Assembly (NCBI RefSeq): GCF_024347595.1
Contig: NZ_AP025506.1
Location: 3,571,863-3,635,862 of the forward strand
Direction: 5' to 3'
Length of the DNA: 64,000 bases
Origin: Vibrio pomeroyi
GTDB taxonomy: Bacteria > Pseudomonadota > Gammaproteobacteria > Enterobacterales > Vibrionaceae
The translations under genes were made by a program, and so were the position numbers. This document shows positions 43,496 through 57,349 of this stretch, one piece after another. Below the pieces are notes generated by a model. That model saw only the letters and a program-made list of their open reading frames with translations. It was not told the DNA's origin and searched no databases. The stretch's first letter is position 1, and each line of letters begins with the position of its first letter.

Positions 43496-44854
43496 TTACT
43501 TCTTCTTTGGGCGTTGCCAATCTGCAATCTTGCGCTCTTTCGCACGACTGATAACCAGTTCATTCTCAGAAACATCGCGTGTTACCGTAGAGCCTGCACC
43601 AACAGTTGCACCGTTGCCAATGGTAACAGGAGCGATTAATTGGCTATCTGAACCAACAAATACGTCGTCGCCAATGATGGTCTTAAATTTGTTTGCACCA
43701 TCGTAGTTACAAGTAATCGCACCAGCACCTACGTTTACGCGCTGACCAATTTCAGCATCACCCAAATATGTTAGGTGGTTAGCTTTAGAACCCTCACCAA
43801 GGCGAGTATTCTTCACTTCTACAAAGTTACCCACATGCGAATTATTACGCATATCTGCACCCGGGCGTAGACGAGTGAAAGGACCAACAGTACAGTCTTC
43901 ACCCACTGTAGCACCTTCAATGACGCTGTATGGACGAACAATCGTGTTGTCATCAATCTCACAGTCTTTCAATACACAGCCTGTGCCGATAACCACGTTA
44001 TCACCAATGCTTACGCTGCCTTCGATGATAACGTTGGTATCAATCTCAACATCCATACCACATTGAAGCTCACCACGTAGGTCAAAGCGGCTTGGGTCGC
44101 GTAGCATAACGCCCTGCTTCAATAGCTTGTCTGCTTGCTCTGCTTGGTAGGCACGCTCTAAACGAGCCAGTTGAGAGCGGTCGTTAACGCCTTCAACTTC
44201 AATCGGGCTTACTGGGTGTACCGCTTCTACTGCACGACCTTCGTCATGAGCGGCCGCAATAACGTCAGTCAGGTAGTATTCACCTTGTGCGTTGTCATTG
44301 CTTAGGCCAGATAACCAACGCTTAAGATCGCCACCTGTCGCTACCATAACGCCAGTGTTGATCTCTCTGATAAGCTTCTGCTCATCGGTTGCATCTTTTT
44401 GCTCAACGATAGCCACTACAGGGCCATTGCGACGAATGATACGACCGTAACCCATTGGGTTATCTAACACGACCGTTAGCAGCGCAATGCCACCGTTTGG
44501 TTGAGCGTCTAATAGGTTTTCAATGGTTTCTGGCGAGATAAGAGGCACATCACCGTACAGTACCAGTACCTTTTCATCATCAGCGAAGTGCGCAGATGCC
44601 TGATCAACCGCGTGGCCAGTACCTAGCTGCTCAGCTTGCAGAGCCCAATTTACAGATTCTTCAGCTAAGGTTGCCTTCATCTGATCACCACCATGACCGT
44701 AAACCAAGTGGATGTTTTGAGCGCCAAGACCATTACATGTATCGATAACATGTTTCACCATAGGTTTGCCCGCTAGCGTGTGCAGAACCTTTGGTGTGTT
44801 TGAATACATGCGAGTGCCTTTGCCCGCCGCGAGAATTACCGCGCTAAACTTCAT
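43496..44854 (-). CDS. glmU: Bifunctional GlmU: glucosamine-1-P acetyltransferase / GlcNAc-1-P uridylyltransferase
   Basis: Makes UDP-N-acetylglucosamine for peptidoglycan and LPS. The 452 residues start at ATG 44854 ([21 protein letters not shown]); an upstream open frame adds 24 improbable residues. The N-terminal domain has the LAAGKGTRM pyrophosphorylase loop, and residues 250-440 are a left-handed beta helix with acetyl-CoA sites (for instance [21 protein letters not shown]). It lies downstream of the ATP synthase operon, from which a terminator separates it. Confidence 0.97.
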   Translation of the reverse strand: MKFSAVILAAGKGTRMYSNTPKVLHTLAGKPMVKHVIDTCNGLGAQNIHLVYGHGGDQMKATLAEESVNWALQAEQLGTGHAVDQASAHFADDEKVLVLYGDVPLISPETIENLLDAQPNGGIALLTVVLDNPMGYGRIIRRNGPVVAIVEQKDATDEQKLIREINTGVMVATGGDLKRWLSGLSNDNAQGEYYLTDVIAAAHDEGRAVEAVHPVSPIEVEGVNDRSQLARLERAYQAEQADKLLKQGVMLRDPSRFDLRGELQCGMDVEIDTNVIIEGSVSIGDNVVIGTGCVLKDCEIDDNTIVRPYSVIEGATVGEDCTVGPFTRLRPGADMRNNSHVGNFVEVKNTRLGEGSKANHLTYLGDAEIGQRVNVGAGAITCNYDGANKFKTIIGDDVFVGSDSQLIAPVTIGNGATVGAGSTVTRDVSENELVISRAKERKIADWQRPKKK

Positions 44855-44984
44855 TGTAAACCTATCCAACGTTATTTTTGTTAAGTAGATATTGTAACCG
44901 TTTTTAGTAAAAAAATTAAATCTCAATGACCACTTAGCTAGTATTGATATGTGGAAAATACATTTCTGAGAATATTAAAAATGC

Positions 44985-45010
44985 AAAAAGGCGACCCGTA
45001 GGTCGCCTTT
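44985..45010 (-). terminator. Terminator after atpC
   Basis: Stem AAAGGCGACC/GGTCGCCTTT, loop CGTA, with T-run on the minus strand. The stem is identical to the one after yidC (58794-58817). Confidence 0.85.
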
Positions 45011-45038
45011 ATCTCAGAATCGATCATCTTATAAAAGA

Positions 45039-45461
45039 TTAACGACGCTGTTTTGTCAGTTCGATAACTCGTAACTGAGCAATGGCTTTAGCCAGTTCAC
45101 CGGCCGCTTGTGCGAAGTCTATGTCGCCATGCTGATTTTGGATATTCTCCACAGCCTTGCGCTTAGCTTCTTCCGCCTTTGCTGCGTCTAGTTCTTCACC
45201 ACGGATAGCTGTATCAGCCAGTACAGTCGCTGTACCAGGTTGAACTTCTACCATACCACCAGAAACATAAATGATTTCTTCGTGGCCGTGCTGCTTAACA
45301 ATACGCACCATACCAGGCTTGATAGCGGTCAGCAGTGGAGTGTGACCATGGAAAATACCAAGTTCACCCTCACTACCGGTCACCTGAAACGTCTCAACAA
45401 GACCAGAGAAAAGTTGTTTCTCTGCACTTACAACGTCTAGGTGAAAGGTTATTGCTGCCAT
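45039..45461 (-). CDS. atpC: F1 ATP synthase epsilon subunit
   Basis: A 140-residue F1 subunit: N-terminal beta-sandwich ([17 protein letters not shown]) with the [18 protein letters not shown] core and two C-terminal helices (from about residue 90) that can inhibit the enzyme. It is the last gene of the atp operon and is followed by a terminator. Confidence 0.96.
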   Translation of the reverse strand: MAAITFHLDVVSAEKQLFSGLVETFQVTGSEGELGIFHGHTPLLTAIKPGMVRIVKQHGHEEIIYVSGGMVEVQPGTATVLADTAIRGEELDAAKAEEAKRKAVENIQNQHGDIDFAQAAGELAKAIAQLRVIELTKQRR

Positions 45462-45479
45462 ATCGCCTCCTAGTTAGCC

Positions 45480-46901
<1,422 letters not shown>

Positions 46902-46917
46902 TTAGTTTTACCTAAGC

Positions 46918-47784
46918 TTAAACCGCAGCTGCGCCTGAAACGATCTCAGAAAGTTCTTGTGTAATCGCCGCTTGACGCGCTTTGTTGTACACAAGTTCTA
47001 AGTCATCAATAATGTCACCAGCGTTATCTGTTGCTGATTTCATAGCAATCATTCGAGCCGCTTGCTCACAAGCAAGGTTCTCGACCACACCTTGATATAC
47101 TTGAGATTCGACGTAGCGAACCAGTAGTGCATCTAGTAGTGGTTTTGGCTCAGGCTCATAAATGTAGTCCCAAGCATGATCGCGTTTCATGTCTTCGCTG
47201 TCTGATTTAGGCAAAGGAAGTAATTGATCGATCGTTGGTTCTTGTACCATAGTGTTTTCAAACTTGTTGAACACTACGAACAGGCGATCTAATTCGCCTT
47301 CATCATATTTCTTCAGCATAACGCTTACAGAGCCAATCAAATCTTCAAGGCTTGGGCGATCGCCCAGACCAGAAACTTGAGCTGCTACTTTCGCGCCGCT
47401 GTTGTTGAAAAATGCTGTTGCTTTAGAACCTACAATTGCAAGCTCTACATCAGCACCTTTCTCAGACCAATCTTTCATGTCGTTCATGGCTTTCTTGAAC
47501 AAGTTAATGTTCAAACCACCACAAAGGCCACGGTCTGTAGAAACGATGATGTAACCAACACGTTTGGCTTCACGTTCCTCAAGATAAGGATGCTTATACT
47601 CGAGGCTACCATTAGCCAAATGACCGATCACTTTACGCATTGTTTCTGCATATGGACGAGTAGCTTCCATTGCGTCTTGAGAACGACGCATTTTTGAAGC
47701 TGCTACCATTTCCATTGCTTTCGTAATCTTCTGTGTGCTTTTAACACTACCGATTTTATTACGTATCTCTTTTGCGCCGGCCAT
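46918..47784 (-). CDS. atpG: F1 ATP synthase gamma subunit
   Basis: Central rotor stalk of 288 residues. Starts [20 protein letters not shown] and ends with the conserved C-terminal coil [19 protein letters not shown]. The RGLCGGLN block near residue 80 is typical. Between atpA and atpD. Confidence 0.97.
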   Translation of the reverse strand: MAGAKEIRNKIGSVKSTQKITKAMEMVAASKMRRSQDAMEATRPYAETMRKVIGHLANGSLEYKHPYLEEREAKRVGYIIVSTDRGLCGGLNINLFKKAMNDMKDWSEKGADVELAIVGSKATAFFNNSGAKVAAQVSGLGDRPSLEDLIGSVSVMLKKYDEGELDRLFVVFNKFENTMVQEPTIDQLLPLPKSDSEDMKRDHAWDYIYEPEPKPLLDALLVRYVESQVYQGVVENLACEQAARMIAMKSATDNAGDIIDDLELVYNKARQAAITQELSEIVSGAAAV

Positions 47785-47832
47785 CGTTACTCTCCGTTAA
47801 TGGTATGAGGTGGCCCTAAGACCACCCACCAA

Positions 47833-49374
47833 TTACCAGGTCTGGGTTGCCTTGAAATCGTCAACAAGCTTCTTCAGCTCAGCTTCGATTTCTTTATTGA
47901 AAGCACCCGTTGTGTCGATCTGTGTTGCTAGATCGGCATATTGACCACGAGCAAACGACAGTAAAGCAGCTTCAAAGTCTAGAACTTTAGAAAGTTCAAC
48001 GTCTTGAAGGTATCCACGCTCTGCAGCGAAGATTACTAGAGCTTGGTCAAATACAGACATAGGAGCGTATTGCTTCTGCTTCATCAGTTCTGTAACTTTT
48101 TGACCGTGGTCTAGCTGCTTCTTAGTCGCTTCATCAAGATCCGATGAGAACTGTGCAAATGCTGCAAGTTCACGGTATTGAGCTAGTGCAGTACGGATAC
48201 CGCCAGATAGCTTCTTGATGATTTTAGTCTGCGCCGAACCACCTACACGAGAAACTGAGATACCTGGGTCAACAGCTGGACGTACGCCCGCGTTGAATAG
48301 CTCAGTTTGTAGGAAGATCTGACCATCAGTAATCGAGATTACGTTCGTTGGTACGAATGCAGATACGTCACCAGCTTGCGTTTCGATGATAGGAAGAGCA
48401 GTTAAAGAACCAGTCTTGCCTTTCACTTCGCCGTTAGTGAACTTCTCTACGTATACTTCGCTTACACGAGCAGCACGCTCTAGTAGACGAGAGTGAAGGT
48501 AGAAAACATCACCTGGGAACGCTTCACGACCTGGTGGACGCTTAAGTAGTAGCGAGATTTGACGGTAAGCTACAGCTTGCTTAGATAGATCATCATAAAC
48601 AATCAGTGCATCTTCACCGCGATCACGGAAGTATTCACCCATCGCACAACCTGCGTATGGCGCTAGGTATTGTAGCGCTGCAGATTCAGAAGCCGATGCA
48701 ACAACAACAACAGTGTTTGCTAGTGCGCCGTGCTCTTCTAGTTTGCGAACTACGTTAGCAATAGTCGACGCTTTTTGGCCGATAGCTACGTAGATAGAGA
48801 AAATACCAGAATCTTTTTGGTTAATAATCGCATCGATCGCCATTGCTGTTTTACCAGTCTGACGGTCACCGATTACTAGTTCACGTTGACCACGACCGAT
48901 AGGGATCATTGAGTCAACTGACTTGTAACCAGTTTGAACAGGTTGATCTACCGATTTACGGTCGATTACACCTGGTGCGATAATTTCTACAGGCGAAGTT
49001 AGTTTCGCTTCGATAGGACCTTTACCATCAATTGGCTCACCTAGCGTGTTTACAACACGACCAAGCATTTCTGGACCTACTGGTACTTCTAGAATACGAC
49101 CAGTACCTGTAACTTTCATGCCTTCCTGTAGGTCAGCATATGGGCCCATTACAACAGCACCAACCGAATCACGGTTCAAGTTAAGTGCTAGCGCGTAACG
49201 GCCACCCGGTAGTTCAATCATTTCACCTTGCATCACGTCCGCTAGGCCGTGAATGCTAAGGATGCCATCGCTTACCGAAACGATAGTACCTTCATTGCGA
49301 GCTTCACTAACAACGTCGAAAGATTCAATACGTTGTTTAATTAGATCGCTAATTTCAGTGGAATTAAGTTGCAT
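47833..49374 (-). CDS. atpA: F1 ATP synthase alpha subunit
   Basis: Non-catalytic nucleotide-binding F1 subunit, 513 residues from the ATG at 49374 ([19 protein letters not shown]). The frame is open ten codons further upstream within the end of atpH, but the family start is at 49374. P-loop GDRQTGKTA and the conserved arginine finger block [13 protein letters not shown] are present. Confidence 0.97.
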   Translation of the reverse strand: MQLNSTEISDLIKQRIESFDVVSEARNEGTIVSVSDGILSIHGLADVMQGEMIELPGGRYALALNLNRDSVGAVVMGPYADLQEGMKVTGTGRILEVPVGPEMLGRVVNTLGEPIDGKGPIEAKLTSPVEIIAPGVIDRKSVDQPVQTGYKSVDSMIPIGRGQRELVIGDRQTGKTAMAIDAIINQKDSGIFSIYVAIGQKASTIANVVRKLEEHGALANTVVVVASASESAALQYLAPYAGCAMGEYFRDRGEDALIVYDDLSKQAVAYRQISLLLKRPPGREAFPGDVFYLHSRLLERAARVSEVYVEKFTNGEVKGKTGSLTALPIIETQAGDVSAFVPTNVISITDGQIFLQTELFNAGVRPAVDPGISVSRVGGSAQTKIIKKLSGGIRTALAQYRELAAFAQFSSDLDEATKKQLDHGQKVTELMKQKQYAPMSVFDQALVIFAAERGYLQDVELSKVLDFEAALLSFARGQYADLATQIDTTGAFNKEIEAELKKLVDDFKATQTW

Positions 49375-49387
49375 GCTCCAATCCCCA

Positions 49388-49921
49388 TTAAGACTGCAAT
49401 GCATCGCTCAGGCGGTCTAAACGACTGCGCGCTGAGTTATCGATGACTAGGTCTCCGGCTCGAATAATAACTCCACTAAGTAGAGTCTCATCTATACTGC
49501 AATTCAGCTGAACTTTGCGCGCTAGGCGCTGTTCCAATTTGCTGCTGATATCTGCGCGTTGTTCTTCAGAAAGTTCAACCGCTGAAGTCACTTCAACGTC
49601 GATCTCTTTCTCATACTCTTTTTTGAGTATAAAGAACTCTTTGCAAACATCAGGAAAAGCCATTAATCGGCCATTCTCTGCCATCACTTTAATTAAGTTC
49701 TGACCGAATTCATCAAATTGTTCGCCACAAATTACAATGAATACTTCAGCTAATTTTTCAGCAGTCATAGAACCGCTTAATAAATTATGAACATCATCAT
49801 TTTGTGCCACTTCGGCAGCAAAAGTAAGCATCTGACCCCATTGGTCGAGCTCACCTTTATCTACCGCAAAGTCAAACGCTGCTTTAGCATAGGGGCGTGC
49901 GATTGTAGTCAAATCAGACAT
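49388..49921 (-). CDS. atpH: F1 ATP synthase delta subunit
   Basis: Peripheral stalk subunit (OSCP type) of 177 residues: [14 protein letters not shown] at the N-terminus, and [21 protein letters not shown] then [22 protein letters not shown] in the C-terminal half. Lies 15 bases after atpF. Confidence 0.96.
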   Translation of the reverse strand: MSDLTTIARPYAKAAFDFAVDKGELDQWGQMLTFAAEVAQNDDVHNLLSGSMTAEKLAEVFIVICGEQFDEFGQNLIKVMAENGRLMAFPDVCKEFFILKKEYEKEIDVEVTSAVELSEEQRADISSKLEQRLARKVQLNCSIDETLLSGVIIRAGDLVIDNSARSRLDRLSDALQS

Positions 49922-49936
49922 ATACAGCCCCTTGCT

Positions 49937-50407
49937 TTAAAGTTTTGCAGTAATGTTGTTAAGAAGATCATCGTGTACATCTTTATCGATAGTACGTTCA
50001 AGGATTTTCTCAGCACCAGCTATAGCCAGAGTTGCGACTTGTTTGCGCAGGTCATCACGGGCACGTGTGCGCTCAGCTTCAATTTCTGCTTCAGCTTGCG
50101 CTAAGATCTTCTGGCGTTCTGCCTGAGCCTCTTCGCGAGCTTCATCAATAATTTGAGCTTTACGTTTGTTTGCCTGTTCAATAACCTCAGTTGCAGTGCG
50201 CTTTGCTTCTTTCATTTGCTCAGAAGCGTTGGCTTGTGCCAGGTTCAAGTCTTTAGCAGCGCGTTCAGCGGCTACTAGACCGTCAGCAATTTTCTTCTGA
50301 CGCTCTTCAATTGCTTGCATAATTGGTGGCCATACATATTTCATGCAGAACCAAACAAAAAGTGAAAAAGCAATTGCTTGACCTAACAGAGTTGCGTTCA
50401 TATTCAC
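49937..50407 (-). CDS. atpF: Fo ATP synthase b subunit
   Basis: Peripheral stalk of 156 residues: one N-terminal membrane helix (about 5-25, [20 protein letters not shown]) and a long charged helix rich in Ala, Glu, Lys and Arg that dimerises and binds delta. Between atpE and atpH. Confidence 0.97.
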   Translation of the reverse strand: MNMNATLLGQAIAFSLFVWFCMKYVWPPIMQAIEERQKKIADGLVAAERAAKDLNLAQANASEQMKEAKRTATEVIEQANKRKAQIIDEAREEAQAERQKILAQAEAEIEAERTRARDDLRKQVATLAIAGAEKILERTIDKDVHDDLLNNITAKL

Positions 50408-50465
50408 AACAGCTACCCCTCGTTAAGAATCAACTACAAAAATTTAATTAACTATTGAGAGTTAA

Positions 50466-50723
<258 letters not shown>

Positions 50724-50773
50724 TTACGTTCTCCGATTAACATTAATAGTTAGAATAAAGCTTAAAAATTTTT

Positions 50774-51574
<801 letters not shown>

Positions 51575-51579
51575 TCATC

Positions 51580-51969
51580 CTATTTTTTATTGTTAATGAA
51601 AAGCACTGGCGCAAAGATATTAATACCTAGAACCAGTAAATAGGTCAGTTTGAGGGGAACTAATTCCACCTGCATATACATGTAGACAATAGAGAATAGT
51701 AGAACTGTGATAAGGATTTTTAGCGCTTCGCCTGCATAGAACGACGCCGCAACTAACTTAGTTGCGCGAGCTCCACAAAATAGGAAAGCACACACACAAA
51801 AAACTACATTCGCGATGACAAAAATACCGCCACCGATTAATGCAGCAAAACCCCAATCAGGATTAACAGCTAAACCCAACCCTATCGCCACTAATATAAC
51901 CGCGCTAAGCTCGATCAATAACATTTGCTTTGCAAGCACTCGTCCTGGTCTTGCTAACGCCGCTACCAT
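51580..51969 (-). CDS. atpI: ATP synthase assembly protein AtpI
   Basis: A 129-residue protein with four hydrophobic helices, of the AtpI/UncI family (helper in c-ring assembly). First gene of the atp operon, which then runs atpB-E-F-H-A-G-D-C. Not part of the final enzyme. Confidence 0.9.
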   Translation of the reverse strand: MVAALARPGRVLAKQMLLIELSAVILVAIGLGLAVNPDWGFAALIGGGIFVIANVVFCVCAFLFCGARATKLVAASFYAGEALKILITVLLFSIVYMYMQVELVPLKLTYLLVLGINIFAPVLFINNKK

Positions 51970-52034
51970 GTATTCGTTCCTCTTTTAAGCCTTCTTTACT
52001 ACTCGCTTAAAAGCGTGCTGAGAAATTGGCGAAA

Positions 52035-52062
52035 ATTATACGTTCAGCCAAATTGATTGCAA
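52035..52062 (-). promoter_or_regulatory. Candidate promoter of the atp operon
   Basis: Minus strand TTGCAA (52062-52057), 16-base spacer, TATAAT (52040-52035), about 66 bases before the atpI start. No operator seen. Confidence 0.6.
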
Positions 52063-52161
52063 TAACAATGCAGCAATCATTTACATTTTTGTATACAAAC
52101 CTACAACTTTTGTACGAAATTACTTGTTTATTACATAATTGACCTAAATCAATTATCTCAT

Positions 52162-53043
52162 TTAGTACTCTAGTTTAGCAATAAGTTGCTCTAATTTGTG
52201 AGGCTCATCAAGAGTAATTGTCACTTTTGACTTACCGCTAACAGAACGAGTAACTGAAACGTTTGCTTGCAATTTTTCCGTGAGTCTTCGTGAAAGTTCG
52301 ATAGCTTCTGTATCTTCAGGCTTCGATTCAGGTTCAACGTCTGGTTTTAAGCACTTTTTGACAAGTTGCTCTGTTTGACGCACGGTCATTTTTTTGGTTG
52401 CCGCTGTGTTTGCTGCTTCAACCTGGGTATCACCCTCTAGCGCAAGCAGTGCTCGAGCATGCCCCATTTCCAGTTGTTTATTGGAAACTAAACCTTTTAC
52501 TTCATTTTCGAGCTGATTTAGACGTAATAAGTTACTGACCGTTGCTCTCGATTTACCGATCACATCAGCGACTTGTTGATGCGTCAGTTCAAATTCGTTC
52601 TGTAGACGCTCTAGTGCTTGTGATTCTTCGATAACATTCAGGTCTTCACGCTGAATATTCTCGATCAATGCCATCGCAATCGCGGCTTTGTCTTCCACTC
52701 GCTTGATCAGACATGGCACTTGTTTTAGGCCTGCTTGACGAGCTGCTCTCCAACGACGTTCACCAGCGATGATCTCAAACTGGTCGTGCGCTAAAGGACG
52801 TACTACGATTGGCTGAATAATGCCTTGAGACTGGATTGACGCTGCTAGTTCTTCTAGCGCTTCAGGCGCAATATCCTTACGCGGTTGATAAACACCTGGC
52901 TTCAAGCAACCAACAGCCAATTCTGTTAGCTCTCCATCAGCAGACAACGCCTGACTATGAGAAGCAACTTGCTGTTTTTCACGAGCCAACGAGCTAGTTG
53001 CAAGCAATGCATCTAGCCCCTTTCCTAAACCACGCTTAGACAT
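52162..53043 (-). CDS. parB: Chromosome partitioning protein ParB
   Basis: CTP-dependent parS-binding protein of the chromosome I segregation system, 293 residues. It starts RGLGKGLDALLA, has the arginine/CTPase motif GERRWRAARQAG and the HTH (LTHQQVADVIGKSRATVSNLLRL), and a C-terminal dimerisation region. It follows parA by 23 bases in the mnmG-rsmG-parA-parB unit next to oriC. Confidence 0.96.
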   Translation of the reverse strand: MSKRGLGKGLDALLATSSLAREKQQVASHSQALSADGELTELAVGCLKPGVYQPRKDIAPEALEELAASIQSQGIIQPIVVRPLAHDQFEIIAGERRWRAARQAGLKQVPCLIKRVEDKAAIAMALIENIQREDLNVIEESQALERLQNEFELTHQQVADVIGKSRATVSNLLRLNQLENEVKGLVSNKQLEMGHARALLALEGDTQVEAANTAATKKMTVRQTEQLVKKCLKPDVEPESKPEDTEAIELSRRLTEKLQANVSVTRSVSGKSKVTITLDEPHKLEQLIAKLEY

Positions 53044-53066
53044 TGAGCGAATTCCTTTGGTTAGAC

Positions 53067-53840
53067 CTATACTGGGACTTCTTCACGACGCAACATTTCG
53101 CCTGCCAGAGCAAGATATGCTTTAGCACCTGCGGAATATTTGTCGTAGTACATTGCTGGCTTGCCATGACTTGGCGCTTCTGCCAGACGCACATTTCTAG
53201 GGATCACAGTTCGGTAGACTTTGCTACCGAAGTGTTTTTTGAGTTGATCAGATACTTCGTTCGATAAGCGGTTTCGAGGATCATACATAGTACGCAGAAG
53301 ACCTTCGATCTTCAGGTTCTCGTTAACAACCGCAGCGAGCTTACTGATGGTATCCATCAACGCAGTCAAACCTTCCAGAGCAAAGTATTCACATTGCATT
53401 GGAACTAACACGGAGTCGGCCGCAGCCATCGCGTTAATTGTAAGAAGATTTAGAGAAGGTGGGCAATCAATAAAGATGAAATCATAATTATCGCGAATGG
53501 ATGCCAGTGCATTCTTAAGGCGAACTTCGCGAGCAAAGACTTCCATCAGCTTGATTTCTGCCGCAGTAACATCACCGTTAGCGGCGATGAGGTCGTAATT
53601 GCCAGACGTACTTCGACAAACTACCTCATCAAATGGGGTGTCTTCAACCAACAAATCGTAAGCAGTTGCTTCAACTTGATATTTGTCGACACCGCTCGCC
53701 ATAGTGGCATTACCTTGGGGATCGAGGTCAACAACCAATATCTTGCGTTTTGTCGCCGCCATTGATGCTGCTAAATTAATGCAAGTTGTTGTTTTTCCTA
53801 CGCCGCCCTTCTGGTTGGCAATTGCTACGATTCTACCCAC
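53067..53840 (-). CDS. parA: Chromosome partitioning ATPase ParA (Soj-like)
   Basis: Deviant Walker A ATPase that moves ParB-parS complexes, 257 residues. KGGVGKTTTCINLAA at the N-terminus, no N-terminal HTH (so the Soj chromosomal type, not the plasmid type), FIDCPPSLNLLTINA switch II. Located 3 kb from oriC. Confidence 0.96.
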   Translation of the reverse strand: MGRIVAIANQKGGVGKTTTCINLAASMAATKRKILVVDLDPQGNATMASGVDKYQVEATAYDLLVEDTPFDEVVCRSTSGNYDLIAANGDVTAAEIKLMEVFAREVRLKNALASIRDNYDFIFIDCPPSLNLLTINAMAAADSVLVPMQCEYFALEGLTALMDTISKLAAVVNENLKIEGLLRTMYDPRNRLSNEVSDQLKKHFGSKVYRTVIPRNVRLAEAPSHGKPAMYYDKYSAGAKAYLALAGEMLRREEVPV

Positions 53841-53854
53841 TATGGCCTCGCTGA

Positions 53855-54487
53855 TTATCCCTGACGCGATAAAGTTACTAGATGACGCTCTCCATCAAGC
53901 TCTGGTACTTGCAAAGCTTTAATGTCTGTCACTGAACACCATTCAGGTAACAGGTCGATTTCGTCTCTAGGATGTTGTCCCTTAAGAGCCAAAAATACAC
54001 CGGATTGCTCTTTAGGTAAATGGTGACACCACTCTACCATGTCTGTCATTGATGCAAATGCACGACTGAGCACTGCATCAAACTTTTCTTCAGGTTGAAA
54101 CTCTTCAACACGACTTTGAACCGGCACAACGTTGTCGATACCCAGCTCATGAATCACCTGTTTGATAAAACGAATACGCTTACCCAGGCTATCTAGCAAG
54201 TAAAACTCGCAGTCAGGATTCATGATTGAGAGCGGAATCCCAGGAAGACCAGGGCCAGTGCCAACGTCAATAAAGCGCTTACCTTGTAAGTGAGTGCTAA
54301 CAATGATGCTATCTAAGATATGTTTCACCATCATTTCTAGTGGATCACGAACCGACGTTAGGTTGTACGCTTTGTTCCACTTATTGAGCAACTCAACGTA
54401 GCCTACCAATTGGCCACGTTGTTTTTCAGATACTTCTAATTCAGTCTGGCCAATCAGGTGATCCAGTTTCTCGCGTAATGCGCTCAT
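53855..54487 (-). CDS. rsmG: 16S rRNA m7G527 methyltransferase RsmG (GidB)
   Basis: SAM-dependent methyltransferase of G527 in 16S rRNA, 210 residues, with the SAM motif [15 protein letters not shown] and the [13 protein letters not shown] block. It starts at the last base of the mnmG stop, so translation is coupled. Confidence 0.96.
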   Translation of the reverse strand: MSALREKLDHLIGQTELEVSEKQRGQLVGYVELLNKWNKAYNLTSVRDPLEMMVKHILDSIIVSTHLQGKRFIDVGTGPGLPGIPLSIMNPDCEFYLLDSLGKRIRFIKQVIHELGIDNVVPVQSRVEEFQPEEKFDAVLSRAFASMTDMVEWCHHLPKEQSGVFLALKGQHPRDEIDLLPEWCSVTDIKALQVPELDGERHLVTLSRQG

Positions 54488-56382
54488 TATGCTTCCTCAC
54501 CTTTTTTTAATAGGCCATGCTTTTTCAGGTAAACCAACAAAATTGAGATTGCTGCAGGTGTGATACCTGAAATACGAGAAGCAATACCAATAGAGTCTGG
54601 CTTAGTGGTTGTCAGTTTTAGAACCACTTCGTTAGAAAGCCCCTTCACCTTGCTGTAATCGATATCAGCAGGCAGTTTGGTGTTTTCATGACGCAGTGAT
54701 TTTTCGATTTCATCTTGTTGGCGCTGAATGTAGCCTTCGTACTTCACTTGGATCTCAACTTGCTCAGACGCTTGTTGATCTTCCAATGCTGGGCCAAAAC
54801 GATCCAATGCCGTGAGCTGTGAATAAGTCATTTCAGGACGACGAAGAAGATCTTCACCACTCGCTTCGCGAGACATTGGTGTTTTTAGGATCTGGTTTAA
54901 TGCACCGATGTCTTCAGACTTTGGATTAATCCAAGTTTCTTTCAGACGTTGACGCTCCTTCTCCATGTTGTCCATTTTTTCGTTGAAACGTGCCCAACGC
55001 GCATCGTCAACAAGGCCAAGTTCACGAGACTTCTCAGTCAATCGGATATCAGCGTTATCTTCGCGAAGCAACAAACGGTATTCCGCACGAGACGTAAACA
55101 TACGGTAAGGTTCTTTAGTGCCCATCGTTGATAGGTCATCAATAAGAACGCCCATGTAAGCTTGGTCACGACGTGGGCTCCAGCCTTCTTTGCCTTGTGT
55201 AAACAAACTCGCATTCAGACCGGCCATTAAGCCTTGTGCTGCCGCTTCTTCGTAACCCGTTGTACCGTTGATCTGGCCAGCAAAGAACAGACCCTTGATA
55301 AACTTGGTTTCGTAAGTCAGCTTAAGATCGCGAGGGTCAAAGAAATCGTACTCAATCGCATAGCCTGGGCGAACGATATGAGCATTTTCAAAGCCCTTCA
55401 TAGAGCGAACGATTTGAACCTGTACATCAAACGGCAGACTGGTTGAGATACCGTTCGGGTATAGCTCATGTGTCGTTAGACCTTCAGGCTCAATAAAGAT
55501 TTGGTGGCTGTTCTTGTCAGCAAAACGCATCACTTTGTCTTCAATCGAAGGACAGTAACGAGGGCCAATACCTTCAATCACACCCGCGTACATTGGGCTG
55601 CGATCAAGATTGGCACGAATAACGTCGTGTGTATTCTCGTTGGTATGCGTGATGTAACACGGGATTTGACGAGGCTGTTGCGCTCGGTTACCCATGAACG
55701 AGAAAACAGGGGTTGGGTTATCACCGTGCTGAACTTCAAGCTCAGAAAAATCAACGCTACGTGCATCGATACGTGGCGGTGTACCTGTTTTCAGGCGATC
55801 AACTCGGAATGGAAGATCACGAAGACGGTCAGCCAGTGCGATCGATGGTGGATCACCCGCACGACCACCAGAAGAGCTCTCCATACCAATATGGATCTTT
55901 CCGCCTAGGAATGTGCCTACAGTCAATACCACAGCATCTGCGCGGAACTTAAGGCCCATCTGTGTCACCACACCCACCACTTGATCTTGTTCAACGATCA
56001 AATCATCAACCGACTGTTGGAATAAAGTCAGGTTTGGTGTGTTTTCAAGAACGTTACGAACAAACGCTTTGTAAAGCGCGCGGTCAGCTTGTGCACGAGT
56101 TGCACGAACCGCAGGGCCTTTTGATGCGTTCAATGTTCTGAACTGAATACCTGCATGATCAATAGCTTGCGCCATTAATCCACCCATTGCATCGACCTCT
56201 TTTACCAAGTGGCCCTTACCGATCCCGCCAATGGCTGGGTTACAAGACATTTGTCCTAATGTATCGATATTATGAGTAAGTAATAACGTACTTTGACCAG
56301 TACGTGCAGATGCGAGTGCGGCTTCCGTTCCTGCATGGCCACCACCAACAACGATGACGTCAAATTTTTCGTGATAAAGCAT
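54487..56382 (-). CDS. mnmG: tRNA uridine 5-carboxymethylaminomethyl modification enzyme MnmG (GidA)
   Basis: FAD enzyme that, with MnmE (also here), makes cmnm5 at the wobble U of several tRNAs. The 631 residues start with [17 protein letters not shown], then [11 protein letters not shown] and [11 protein letters not shown]; the Cys motifs are present. It borders oriC and is transcribed away from it. Confidence 0.97.
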   Translation of the reverse strand: MLYHEKFDVIVVGGGHAGTEAALASARTGQSTLLLTHNIDTLGQMSCNPAIGGIGKGHLVKEVDAMGGLMAQAIDHAGIQFRTLNASKGPAVRATRAQADRALYKAFVRNVLENTPNLTLFQQSVDDLIVEQDQVVGVVTQMGLKFRADAVVLTVGTFLGGKIHIGMESSSGGRAGDPPSIALADRLRDLPFRVDRLKTGTPPRIDARSVDFSELEVQHGDNPTPVFSFMGNRAQQPRQIPCYITHTNENTHDVIRANLDRSPMYAGVIEGIGPRYCPSIEDKVMRFADKNSHQIFIEPEGLTTHELYPNGISTSLPFDVQVQIVRSMKGFENAHIVRPGYAIEYDFFDPRDLKLTYETKFIKGLFFAGQINGTTGYEEAAAQGLMAGLNASLFTQGKEGWSPRRDQAYMGVLIDDLSTMGTKEPYRMFTSRAEYRLLLREDNADIRLTEKSRELGLVDDARWARFNEKMDNMEKERQRLKETWINPKSEDIGALNQILKTPMSREASGEDLLRRPEMTYSQLTALDRFGPALEDQQASEQVEIQVKYEGYIQRQQDEIEKSLRHENTKLPADIDYSKVKGLSNEVVLKLTTTKPDSIGIASRISGITPAAISILLVYLKKHGLLKKGEEA

Positions 56383-56864
56383 GAACCGACCTCAGGTATT
56401 CAAACGTTTTCTAGACTGATAAAAAGGAGCGATATTCTACCTGTTTTCATAGCCTGAGAAAACGTTTTTGGAATTTTTCGAGAAAGCTGTTTTTAATTAA
56501 TATAGATAAGATCTTTAAGGAGATCTTTTATTAGATCTATTATTAGGATCGAGGTGGTCTGTGGATAAGTCGAAAATGATCAACGAGATCATGGATCTTT
56601 TTTGGATCAAATGATGTGATCTAACTTTGATCAGGATGAGGATTAGCTGGGATCAAAATGGCTACTTATTCACAGGGGGAAATTGGCTTAAAACTTGTTA
56701 TTTGGATAACTATAGGTTAATCACCGTATATGTATGATCTTATCCACAACGAAAATCGAAAATAAATCGCTTATATTCGATATTTTTGAAAAAAAGTTAT
56801 TCACAATCACGATATTCGGAGCCAAAAAAAGCGGCATAAGCCGCTTCTGGGAAGAAAAGAGAGG
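56383..56864. other. oriC: Chromosomal replication origin oriC
   Basis: This 480-base gap between mnmG and mioC has three AT-rich 13-mer-like repeats starting AGATCT at about 56509, 56521 and 56533; DnaA boxes TGTGGATAA (56560-56568), TTATTCACA (56666-56674), TTATCCACA (56740-56748) and TTATTCACA (56797-56805); and twelve GATC Dam sites within 56510-56740, suited to SeqA. The segment AGATCTATTATTAGGATCG almost repeats the right part of E. coli oriC. It holds no gene. Confidence 0.93.
56824..56846 (-). terminator. Terminator after mioC, insulating oriC
   Basis: Stem AAGCGGC/GCCGCTT with loop ATAA, and seven T on the minus strand (complement of 56824-56830). It lies between mioC and the rightmost DnaA box. 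Confidence 0.8.
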
Positions 56865-57299
56865 TTAAAACTGGTCGCTATGATCGTTAAACCATTCTTC
56901 TGCAGCATCTTCAGGTACCGGAGTTTCTAATACATCGATGGTAAAACAAGCTGAAATCGGTTTTGCACCGAGGTTTTCCAGTTGGCTGTGGACGGATTTC
57001 CCGGCCAAACAGAAGGTATCGTAGCTTGAATCGCCAAGCGCCACGACAGCAAAGCGAACTTGGTTTAAGTCTGGAGACTGTTGGGTTAATGCGTCGATAA
57101 AAGGCTTAATATTGTCTGGAAACTCACCCGCACCATGAGTTGAAGTCACCAATAACCAAAAGCCCTGTTGTGGAATATTATCGTACTCAGGCTGATTATG
57201 TAGGGTGATCTCATGACCTTGTTCTTCAAGAAGATCATTAAGGTGATCGCCAACGTATTCGGCGCCGCCTAGGGTGCTGCCTGTAATAATGTGGATCAT
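56865..57299 (-). CDS. mioC: FMN-binding protein MioC
   Basis: Flavodoxin-like protein of 144 residues; in E. coli it is needed for biotin synthase activity. The FMN loop [18 protein letters not shown] is at the N-terminus and [12 protein letters not shown] follows. The open frame extends further upstream to 57332, but the ATG at 57299 is the family start. It is transcribed toward oriC but is closed by its own terminator. Confidence 0.94.
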   Translation of the reverse strand: MIHIITGSTLGGAEYVGDHLNDLLEEQGHEITLHNQPEYDNIPQQGFWLLVTSTHGAGEFPDNIKPFIDALTQQSPDLNQVRFAVVALGDSSYDTFCLAGKSVHSQLENLGAKPISACFTIDVLETPVPEDAAEEWFNDHSDQF

Positions 57300-57316
57300 T
57301 AAACTGTCCTTACTAA

Positions 57317-57344
57317 AGAAAAAGGCCAGCATTAGCTGGCCTTT
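57317..57344 (-). terminator. Terminator after mnmE
   Basis: Ten-base-pair stem AAAGGCCAGC/GCTGGCCTTT, loop ATTA, then T-run on the minus strand. Confidence 0.85.
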
Positions 57345-57349
57345 AAAGG

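Noticed and set aside
44855..44926. N-terminal extension of GlmU
   Set aside because: The 24 extra residues ([12 protein letters not shown]...) are unlike the family, and the GlmU start [13 protein letters not shown] fits exactly at 44854.
52162..56864. parS sites near parAB and oriC
   Set aside because: I looked for TGTTTCACGTGAAACA and saw only half-site fragments (for example TGTTTCACC near 44753). A full pattern search would be decisive; by eye none is supported.
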